Shown: in pieces, positions 1 to 5,400 of the stretch
How positions within the stretch are numbered: position 1 is the stretch's first letter
How the letters are laid out: every line of letters starts with the position of its first letter
Assembly: GCA_903958915.1 (NCBI GenBank)
Contig: CAJBVC010000118.1
Span: 1-5,400, forward strand
Length of the DNA stretch: 5,400 nt
Direction: 5' to 3'
Source: an uncultured beta proteobacterium
Lineage (GTDB): Bacteria; Pseudomonadota; Gammaproteobacteria; Burkholderiales; Burkholderiaceae_C
Translations under genes and position numbers: made by a program
The notes under the pieces: generated by a model
Databases searched by the model: none
Told to the model about the DNA's origin: nothing
What the model saw: the letters and a program-made list of their open reading frames with translations, nothing else

Positions 1-125
1 ACCTGACCGACCGCAAAATCTGGCATTGGTCGGACGTTCAGGGTTTGGCGGCTTCGTCCGCGGTGATCGACGCCTATACCCAACCTGGGCGGCAGCTGAA
101 TTTGTCTCTGCAGGCTGAATGGTAA
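1..125 (+). CDS. TonB-dependent outer-membrane receptor, C-terminal end (probable haem/haemoglobin receptor family), partial
   Basis: This open frame enters from the left edge (first complete codon at base 3) and stops at TAA 123-125, leaving 40 visible residues. The end reads AYTQPGRQLNLSLQAEW. A PGR motif followed by an alternating polar/hydrophobic strand that ends on an aromatic residue is the usual final beta-strand of a TonB-dependent receptor barrel. The terminal aromatic serves as the BAM insertion signal. The preceding stretch, LTDRKIWHWSDVQGLAASS, resembles the 'nltdkkYw.wsdVrGl' segment I know from TonB-dependent haemoglobin/transferrin/lactoferrin-type receptors, so haem or haem-protein iron uptake is the likely role. 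The receptor would sit in the outer membrane and be powered by TonB-ExbB-ExbD. The plug domain and the rest of the barrel lie outside the window, so the substrate cannot be settled here. No clear terminator follows. The 454-bp gap to the next gene suggests separate transcription. Confidence 0.78.
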   Translation, partial: LTDRKIWHWSDVQGLAASSAVIDAYTQPGRQLNLSLQAEW

Positions 126-450
126 ATATTTGCTCGACCGCAATTGGTCACTACCGGGTGCAGTAATCCTCGAATTCGACACCACAATGCTGACCGCACG
201 TTATTGGAGCGAATGTCAGGTTTGGAGCAAGCAATTCGGGTAAACCTATGTCAGGAATGCACAGCGGTCCTCGCAAGCCGGTGGATCGGGCGTCACTTCG
301 GCGGCCTGCAGTTTGCGGTTGCCACGGTGCAGGCACACCAACCGGCGCGTTGATGCAAGAACCTGGGGCAATCCGGTATACGCGGTTGCGCGTGTTCATG
401 CCTGTCGAAACGCAATTTCTTGGCAACCTCCTGCCACAACAGTAACCGCC
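126..450. other. intergenic region with no supportable gene
   Basis: About 325 bases follow the receptor stop codon. Short open frames exist on both strands (for example 144-353 + and 151-426 -). None has a good ribosome binding site, a recognisable motif or protein-like composition. A weak hairpin at 136-149 (GACCG/TGGTC arms with a G-T pair, 4-base loop) has no T-run after it and is not a convincing terminator. CGGTTG at 316-321 and CAACCG at 339-344 form another short inverted repeat around a 17-base loop. Short direct repeats occur: ATGTCAGG at 213-220 and 248-255, and TTGGAGC at 204-210 and 222-228. These are short enough to be chance. The stretch could be the decayed remains of a gene or a long 5' regulatory region, but nothing seen here decides between them. 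Confidence 0.6.
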
Positions 451-471
451 GCACTGCTGAATCAGCAGAGC
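451..471. repeat. 15-bp perfect palindrome, extended to 21 bp with one mismatch
   Basis: CTGCTGA at 454-460 and TCAGCAG at 462-468 are perfect inverted repeats around a single central A (461). The symmetry continues outward as GC (451-452) against GC (470-471), broken only by A453/A469. The centre lies about 95 bp upstream of the inferred transcription start of the dehydrogenase gene. No T-run follows, so it is more like an operator half-site pair than an intrinsic terminator. It also fits the loose LysR-type pattern T-N11-A (T455 to A467). The symmetry is seen directly; its role as a binding site is inferred. Confidence 0.5.
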
Positions 472-475
472 ATCC

Positions 476-496
476 TTAATGCAACTCGTGCATAAA
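476..496. promoter_or_regulatory. near-perfect palindrome of LysR-box type (candidate operator)
   Basis: ATGCA at 479-483 and TGCAT at 489-493 are exact inverted repeats separated by 5 bp. The outer pairs T477/A495 and T476/A496 extend the symmetry to 8-bp arms, with one mismatch at A478/A494. T480 and A492 give a T-N11-A spacing inside a dyad, which is the classical LysR-type regulator box. The centre lies near -70 relative to the inferred start site, where LysR-type activators often bind. The regulator itself is not in this window, and the assignment is inference from geometry only. Confidence 0.4.
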
Positions 497-502
497 GTTA
501 TG
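491..502. repeat. short inverted repeat CATAA-AG-TTATG
   Basis: CATAA (491-495) and TTATG (498-502) are exact inverted repeats separated by AG. The repeat overlaps the right arm of the preceding palindrome, so a factor bound to one dyad would compete or cooperate with one on the other. It lies about 20-30 bp upstream of the candidate -35 region, a place suited to an activator or repressor site. The element is short and AT-rich, so chance symmetry is possible. Confidence 0.3.
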
Positions 503-520
503 AAATGGGGTGATTAATCC

Positions 521-549
521 GCCACAGGCAGAGGTTCGCTGCCTAGAAT
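521..549 (+). promoter_or_regulatory. candidate sigma-70 promoter of the glutamate dehydrogenase gene
   Basis: TAGAAT at 544-549 matches the -10 consensus TATAAT in five of six positions. With a 17-bp spacer the -35 would be GCCACA at 521-526, which matches only the last three bases of TTGACA. Such a weak -35 is typical of a promoter that needs an activator, in keeping with the palindromes just upstream. The implied start site is near base 556, giving a leader of about 24 nt before the ATG. No other -10-like hexamer between 500 and 570 looked as good. Confidence 0.45.
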
Positions 550-569
550 TCGTCGATATACAGAACGAC

Positions 570-574
570 GGAGA
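570..574 (+). promoter_or_regulatory. Shine-Dalgarno sequence for the glutamate dehydrogenase
   Basis: GGAGA at 570-574 lies 5 bases upstream of the ATG at 580, a normal spacing. It settles the start. Reading upstream in the same frame, a TAG stop occurs at 544-546 (inside the -10 hexamer), and no ATG, GTG or TTG codon lies between that stop and base 580. Translation therefore cannot begin further upstream. Confidence 0.8.
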
Positions 575-579
575 TTTAC

Positions 580-3500
580 ATGACATCTTCCCCCTTGACC
601 GAACTGCTGGCCTATTCCCAAGAGCAGAGCAATGGCACATCCGACCGCCAGAACGGTTTCATCGCCGCCTACTTCGACAACACCGATCCAGACGAAATCT
701 CTGCGCGCAGCAGTGCCAGTCTTTACGCTATTGCCAATGCCCATTGGCGCCTACTGGATACACCCAGGCCGCCACGTACCGCGACGGTGCGCGTCTTCAA
801 CCCGACACTGGCCGAGGATGGCTTTGTCAGCGACCACACAGTGGTGCAAATTGTCCATGACAACATGCCTTTCCTGGTGGACTCCGTCACCATGGCCATC
901 AACCGCTGCAACCGCACGGCGCACTGGGTGGTGCATCCGCTGATGCGTGTGGCGCGTGACGTACAAGGCAAGGTGGAGACGGTGAGCAGTGCCGCAGTAG
1001 CGGCCACCGCTGGTAGAAATGATCCCGTCGAGTCGGTGATTCTGGTGGAGTGCGACCGCATTGTCAGTGCCACCGAGCAAAAGGCCCTCGCCGATGAACT
1101 GCAGCGGGTGCTTGGCGATGTGCGCAGCGCCGTAGAAGATTGGCATGCGATGCTGGAGCGAGCGCAGTCCGTCGCGGCGGCAGCGACCGCGGTTGCAACC
1201 ATTTCATCATCGCACCGACAGGAGGGAATCGACTTCCTGCGCTGGCTGGAAGATCGCCATTTCACGTTTCTGGGTGCCAGAGATTACGATTTGGTGCGTG
1301 ACGGCGACTCGGTTTCCCTGGTGGCCCGTCCAGAGACTGGTTTGGGCATCCTGCGCGGTACCGTGCAAACGGCGCAGACACGCCTGCCACCGGAAGCCTT
1401 GGCATTGCTGGAATCGGACGAATTGGTATTGGTCACAAAAGCCATGACCCGCGCCACCGTACATCGCCCGGCCTGGCTGGACTACATCGCCGTCAAGCGG
1501 TTTGACGAAGCAGGCAACGTCATCGGCGAGGCGCGCTTTCTGGGCCTGTACACCGCTACCGCCTACCTGGCTCCCGTCACCGAAATACCGCAGATTCGCA
1601 GTCGCGTGGCGGCAGTCATGCACGCCGCCGGGGTGGTGCCTGACAGCCATGCTGCGAAGTCCCTGCAGTCTATTCTGGACGCCTATCCGCGCGACGAACT
1701 GTTCCAGATCGATACCGCCACGCTGACCGAGCATGCCATTGGCATTCTGCGGCTGCAGGAACGCCAGCGCACGCGGCTGTTTGTACGCCGCGATCCGTTT
1801 GGCCGCTTTACGTCGGCCCTCGTCTTTGTCGCCCGGGACCGCTTCAATACCGAGTTGCGTATCAAAATCGGCAATGAGCTGATGGCAGCCCTTGATGGGC
1901 AAGCGATTGAGTTCACGCCGATGCTGACCGACAGCCCGCAAGCGCGCATCCATTACCTCGTGCGCGCCCGCGCATCGGCTCCAAGCAACCTCAATCTCGC
2001 TGCACTCGAGGCCCGCATCGCACGCCTTACCCAGCGCTGGCAGGATGACTGCACCGCCGAAATGCTGCGTGCCCACGGCGAAGGCCCCGGCCTGGCGCTG
2101 GCACACCGTTTTGCGCAGGCCTTTCCCACCGGCTACCGCGAGGATTTTGCCCCCGCCGTGGCGGCAGAGGACGCCGACATTCTGGCTGGCCTTTCGGCAT
2201 CCGTTTCACTGGCAGTGAAGCTGTACCGTCCACTCAATGCAGAGGTCGGAACGCTGCGCTTCAAGATGTACAACACCGCCAAGGTGGCGCTGTCCGACTC
2301 CTTGCCTGTGCTCGAACGCATGGGCGCCCGCGTGCTGGACGAACACCCCTACGACATCGGCAGCAACCAGGAAGGCGCCACGCTCTGGATCCACGATCTG
2401 GGGCTGCAACTGCCCGTGGATGCTGACCTGGCCACCATCAAGTCACGCTTTGAAGAATTGTTCACCCAAGCCTGGCGTGGCGAGGTGGAAAGTGACAACC
2501 TCAACCGACTGGTACTCAACACCACGCTGGATGCGCGCGCCATCATGGTGCTGCGCGCTTACACCCGCTACTTCAAGCAACTGGGGTTCGCCTTCAGCCA
2601 GAGCTACATCGAAACAACCCTGCACAACCACCCGGCCATCACACAACTGATCGCCGGTCTGTTTGTGGCTCGGTTCGACCCCACTTACGCGGGAGATCGG
2701 GACGCCGGCCAGAAGCAGCTGCTGCAAACCATCGATACCGAATTGCGCCGCGTCGAGAGTCTGGAGGAAGATCGCATCCTGCGCCAGTTCGTGGCCACCA
2801 TTTCTGCGACGCTGCGTACCAACGCATGGCAGCGCAACGCGCAGGGACAACCCAAGCCCTACATCAGCTTCAAGGTCAATCCACGCGCAATTCCCGGTGT
2901 GCCAGAGCCCAAACCGCTGTACGAGATCTGGGTTTACTCACCGCGCATGGAAGGTGTGCATTTGCGCATGGGACGCGTTGCCCGTGGTGGCATGCGTTGG
3001 TCGGATCGGCGTGAAGACTTCCGCACCGAGATTCTGGGTCTGGTCAAAGCCCAGCAGGTCAAGAACACGGTCATTGTCCCGGTCGGCTCCAAAGGGGGTT
3101 TCTTCCCCAAGAACGCACCTCCGGTGGCGCAACGCGAAGCCTGGATGGCTGAAGGCATTGCCTGCTACAAGTACCTGATTTCGGGCATGCTCGACCTCAC
3201 CGACAACATCGTCAAAGCGGTAGTCGTGCCGCCCCCGAATGTGATTCGGCACGACGGGGACGACCCGTATCTGGTGGTCGCGGCTGACAAGGGCACCGCC
3301 ACCTTTTCCGACATCGCCAACGGGGTTTCGGCGGACTACGGTTTCTGGCTGGGCGACGCGTTTGCGTCCGGCGGCTCGGTGGGTTATGACCATAAGAAGA
3401 TGGGTATCACGGCGCGTGGTGCCTGGGAGGCTGTCAAGCGGCATTTCCGCACCGTCAGCCACAACACCCAGACCACGCCCTTCACGGTGGCAGGCATAGG

Positions 3501-5349
3501 CGACATGTCGGGCGATGTATTTGGCAACGGCATGCTGCTGTCCGAGCACATTCGTTTGCTGGTAGCGTTTGATCACCGCCACATCTTCATCGACCCCAAT
3601 CCAGACACCGCCCGCTCCTATGCCGAGCGCCAGCGGCTCTTCAACCTGCCGCGCTCGAGCTGGGACGACTATGACAAGAGCCTTATCTCCGAAGGCGGCG
3701 GTGTCTACCCACGCAGCGCGAAGTCGATTTCCCTGAGCCCCCAGGCACGCGCCGTGTTAGGGGTGGATGCAGAAGCATTGGCACCCGTGGAAGTTCTGCG
3801 CGCCATTTTGCAGGCGCCGGTTGACCTGTTGTACAACGGCGGCATTGGCACCTATGTCAAGGCCAGTTTCGAGACCCACGCCCAGGTGGGCGACAAAGCC
3901 AGCGACGCGTTCCGAGTCAACGGTGCCGATCTGCGCTGCAAGGTGCTGGCCGAGGGTGGCAATCTGGGTTGCACCCAGATGGGCAGGGTTGAGTTTGCGC
4001 AAAAAGGCGGGCTGCTCTACACCGACGCGATTGACAACTCCGCCGGCGTGGACTGCTCGGACCACGAAGTCAACATCAAGATTCTGCTGGGCGCCATCGT
4101 GGAGGCGGGTGACCTCACGCTCAAGCAACGCAACGACCTGCTCGCCTCCATGACCGATGAAGTCGGGAAACTGGTGTTGCAGGACAACTACTACCAGACC
4201 CAGGCGCTCGACATCGCCGGGCACCGCCCGCTGTACATGCTCGATGGGCAGCAACGCCTCATGCAATGGCTCGAAGGTGGCAAACGCCTGAACCGCACGA
4301 TCGAGTTCCTTCCAAGCGATGAAGAAATCGGCCGGCGCCGCGCCCGCAAGCTGGGGCTGACTTCGCCGGAGAATGCGGTGCTGATGGCCTACGCCAAGAT
4401 GGCCGTCTTTGATGACCTGCTCGCCAGCAACATGCCCGAAGATCCGTTCTACAACCGGGCTCTGAAGGCCTATTTCCCGCAGGTGCTGACCGAGAAGTTC
4501 AGCACCGCCATCGCCGCCCACCCGCTCAAGCGCGAAATCATCGCCACCTACATCACCAACACGGTGATCAACCGCACCGGTGCCACATTCATCAACTTCC
4601 TGGCCGCCGAGTCAGCTGCCGCAACGGCCGATGTGGTGCGCGCATTCACCCTGGCGCGTGAGATTTTCGATCTGGAACCCCTGTGGGACCAGCTTGATGC
4701 GCTGGACTACCACGTTGACGCCCAACTGCAGCTCGATTTACTGAGCAAGCTGATCACCATCGCCCAACGTGCGTCGCGCTGGATCCTGCGCATCCGTGCC
4801 CAGGGCAGCGACATGCCGACACTGATTCAGCGTTATCAACCGGCCGCCCGCGAACTGCGGGACCACCTCACCGAATGGCTGCCAGCGACGTCACAGGCCA
4901 CCTGGCAACAAGCCAGCAGTCGCCTGGAGGCTGCTGGTGTGGACGCCACCTTGGCACAAAACCTCAGCGCGCTGGAGTTCATCTTTCCGGCACTGGACCT
5001 GGAGGATCTGGTCCAAAGCGCCAACATCAGCCTGGAAACCGCAGCACGCACCTACTTTGGCGTGGAGACCGAGTTGGGGCTAACCCAGTGGCGCGCCCAG
5101 ATCAATCGCTTGGCCACCGAGACGCTGTGGCAAACGCAAGCCCGCGGCAGCGCGCGCGACGATGTGTACTCCATTGCCCGACAAATCACGCTGGGGCAGC
5201 TCACACGCAAGGAAGATCTGGTGCAATGGCGCGCGGCCCACGCCTCTGCTATCGACCGGCTGTCAAAGCTGCTTGCCAATATCAGCGCACAAACTCCAGA
5301 CCTGGCACCGATTTCCGTGGCGCTGCGCGAGCTTCGACATCTGGCATGA
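580..5349 (+). CDS. gdhB: NAD-specific glutamate dehydrogenase, large GDH-180 class
   Basis: This cytoplasmic enzyme catalyses L-glutamate + NAD+ + H2O to 2-oxoglutarate + NH4+ + NADH, a catabolic reaction feeding the TCA cycle. At 1589 residues it is close to the usual 1600-1650 for the class and appears intact. The N-terminal half holds ACT-like regulatory modules: about 67-135 (with HDNMPFLVDSV at 93-103), 395-480 (with RRDPFGRF and ARDRFNTELR) and 525-610. The conserved WLEDRHFTFLG segment is at 222-232. The catalytic core runs from about 690 to 1170. It contains ARGGMRWSDR (801-810) and Lys823 in LVKAQQVKN, both matching the glutamate-binding region. GSKGG (836-840) has Lys838 as the likely active-site lysine, and AADKGTA (901-907) has Asp903 as the likely catalytic aspartate. 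GIGDMSGDVFGNG (972-984) is the nucleotide-binding loop, and Asp1005 in FIDPNPD suits NAD over NADP. AEGGNLG (1124-1130) and NSAGVDCSDHE (1153-1163) complete the core. A helical C-terminal domain follows. Relatives are allosterically controlled by amino acids such as arginine or aspartate, which may apply here. The gene appears monocistronic. The symbol gdhB follows Pseudomonas usage; gdh2 is also used. Confidence 0.97.
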   Translation: MTSSPLTELLAYSQEQSNGTSDRQNGFIAAYFDNTDPDEISARSSASLYAIANAHWRLLDTPRPPRTATVRVFNPTLAEDGFVSDHTVVQIVHDNMPFLVDSVTMAINRCNRTAHWVVHPLMRVARDVQGKVETVSSAAVAATAGRNDPVESVILVECDRIVSATEQKALADELQRVLGDVRSAVEDWHAMLERAQSVAAAATAVATISSSHRQEGIDFLRWLEDRHFTFLGARDYDLVRDGDSVSLVARPETGLGILRGTVQTAQTRLPPEALALLESDELVLVTKAMTRATVHRPAWLDYIAVKRFDEAGNVIGEARFLGLYTATAYLAPVTEIPQIRSRVAAVMHAAGVVPDSHAAKSLQSILDAYPRDELFQIDTATLTEHAIGILRLQERQRTRLFVRRDPFGRFTSALVFVARDRFNTELRIKIGNELMAALDGQAIEFTPMLTDSPQARIHYLVRARASAPSNLNLAALEARIARLTQRWQDDCTAEMLRAHGEGPGLALAHRFAQAFPTGYREDFAPAVAAEDADILAGLSASVSLAVKLYRPLNAEVGTLRFKMYNTAKVALSDSLPVLERMGARVLDEHPYDIGSNQEGATLWIHDLGLQLPVDADLATIKSRFEELFTQAWRGEVESDNLNRLVLNTTLDARAIMVLRAYTRYFKQLGFAFSQSYIETTLHNHPAITQLIAGLFVARFDPTYAGDRDAGQKQLLQTIDTELRRVESLEEDRILRQFVATISATLRTNAWQRNAQGQPKPYISFKVNPRAIPGVPEPKPLYEIWVYSPRMEGVHLRMGRVARGGMRWSDRREDFRTEILGLVKAQQVKNTVIVPVGSKGGFFPKNAPPVAQREAWMAEGIACYKYLISGMLDLTDNIVKAVVVPPPNVIRHDGDDPYLVVAADKGTATFSDIANGVSADYGFWLGDAFASGGSVGYDHKKMGITARGAWEAVKRHFRTVSHNTQTTPFTVAGIGDMSGDVFGNGMLLSEHIRLLVAFDHRHIFIDPNPDTARSYAERQRLFNLPRSSWDDYDKSLISEGGGVYPRSAKSISLSPQARAVLGVDAEALAPVEVLRAILQAPVDLLYNGGIGTYVKASFETHAQVGDKASDAFRVNGADLRCKVLAEGGNLGCTQMGRVEFAQKGGLLYTDAIDNSAGVDCSDHEVNIKILLGAIVEAGDLTLKQRNDLLASMTDEVGKLVLQDNYYQTQALDIAGHRPLYMLDGQQRLMQWLEGGKRLNRTIEFLPSDEEIGRRRARKLGLTSPENAVLMAYAKMAVFDDLLASNMPEDPFYNRALKAYFPQVLTEKFSTAIAAHPLKREIIATYITNTVINRTGATFINFLAAESAAATADVVRAFTLAREIFDLEPLWDQLDALDYHVDAQLQLDLLSKLITIAQRASRWILRIRAQGSDMPTLIQRYQPAARELRDHLTEWLPATSQATWQQASSRLEAAGVDATLAQNLSALEFIFPALDLEDLVQSANISLETAARTYFGVETELGLTQWRAQINRLATETLWQTQARGSARDDVYSIARQITLGQLTRKEDLVQWRAAHASAIDRLSKLLANISAQTPDLAPISVALRELRHLA

Positions 5350-5365
5350 CGGCGTTTGCAGATTT

Positions 5366-5400
5366 GAAGAGAAAGTGCCTCCAGCGCTTGCCGGTAGTGC
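5366..5400. repeat. probable end of a Comamonadaceae-type intergenic repeat, cut by the window edge
   Basis: Seventeen bases after the dehydrogenase stop codon, the sequence passes through a purine-rich stretch (GAAGAGAAAG, 5366-5375) and TGCCTCCAGCGCTTGCC (5376-5392). GCGCT at 5384-5388 can pair with AGTGC at 5396-5400 (one G-T pair) across a 7-base loop. This order of a GAAA-type run, GCCTC, AGCGCTTG and a hairpin resembles a short element that I recall recurring between genes in Acidovorax, Rhodoferax and Polaromonas. In those copies it normally continues with a second AGCGC-like arm and a GCTAT-rich part. Only the first arm is visible here. The hairpin may also act as the transcription terminator of the dehydrogenase gene. 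The family match comes from memory and was not checked by alignment. Confidence 0.4.

Noticed and set aside
136..149. Hairpin after the receptor stop codon as a possible terminator
   Set aside because: The stem is only five pairs with one G-T pair, and no T-run follows. It is too weak to call.
151..426. 91-codon open frame on the minus strand in the intergenic region
   Set aside because: No Shine-Dalgarno sequence, no domain, and a composition unlike the neighbouring genes. A second minus-strand frame over about 290-450 is equally open, which suggests chance.
420..437. Sigma-54-like promoter (TTGGCAACCTCCTGCC)
   Set aside because: The GG and GC dinucleotides are 9 bp apart, not the required 10, and the TTGC part of the -12 element is missing.
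487..495. DnaA-box-like sequence on the minus strand (TTATGCACG)
   Set aside because: It is one mismatch from the consensus, single, not near any replication gene, and better explained as part of the palindrome cluster.
510..860. 116-codon open frame on the plus strand overlapping the start of the dehydrogenase
   Set aside because: It runs out of frame through the real start and the ACT region, begins upstream of the inferred transcription start, and has no recognisable protein motif.
1207..2106. 299-codon open frame on the minus strand inside the dehydrogenase gene
   Set aside because: It lies wholly antisense to a well-supported gene. Its composition (rich in Gly, Gln, His, Arg) is what GC-rich coding DNA gives in a shadow frame, and it shows no motif or credible ribosome binding site.
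2938..3582. 214-codon open frame on the minus strand
   Set aside because: It is the complement of the GSKGG and nucleotide-binding regions, which are under strong protein-level constraint. No independent coding evidence.
3757..4521. 254-codon open frame on the minus strand
   Set aside because: It is antisense to the most conserved catalytic part of the dehydrogenase. Lack of stops is explained by codon bias in the real gene, and no family features are visible.

Overview
The window most likely comes from a betaproteobacterium, probably of the family Comamonadaceae (Rhodoferax/Acidovorax/Polaromonas-like). Three things suggest this: GC-rich coding sequence, the style of the large NAD-glutamate dehydrogenase, and a tail sequence that resembles an intergenic repeat I remember as common in that family. 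The placement rests on recognition, not on a search.

Layout. Bases 1-125 hold the last 40 codons of a TonB-dependent outer-membrane receptor, probably of the haem/haemoglobin group, read on the + strand. Bases 126-579 are about 450 bp without a convincing gene. Their distal half carries three overlapping or adjacent inverted repeats (451-502), a candidate sigma-70 promoter (about 521-549) and a Shine-Dalgarno sequence (570-574). Bases 580-5349 are one intact gene for a 1589-residue NAD-specific glutamate dehydrogenase of the large GDH-180 class. Bases 5350-5400 are non-coding and end inside a hairpin-forming sequence that looks like one end of a dispersed repeat.

Function. The dehydrogenase deaminates glutamate to 2-oxoglutarate and ammonium, feeding amino-acid carbon into the TCA cycle. 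It appears to be transcribed on its own from a promoter just upstream. The receptor fragment belongs to a different process (iron or haem uptake), and the long gap argues against a shared operon.

I found no evidence of an undescribed system. The parts most worth a second look are the palindrome cluster upstream of the dehydrogenase, which has the geometry of a LysR-type operator, and the repeat-like tail.
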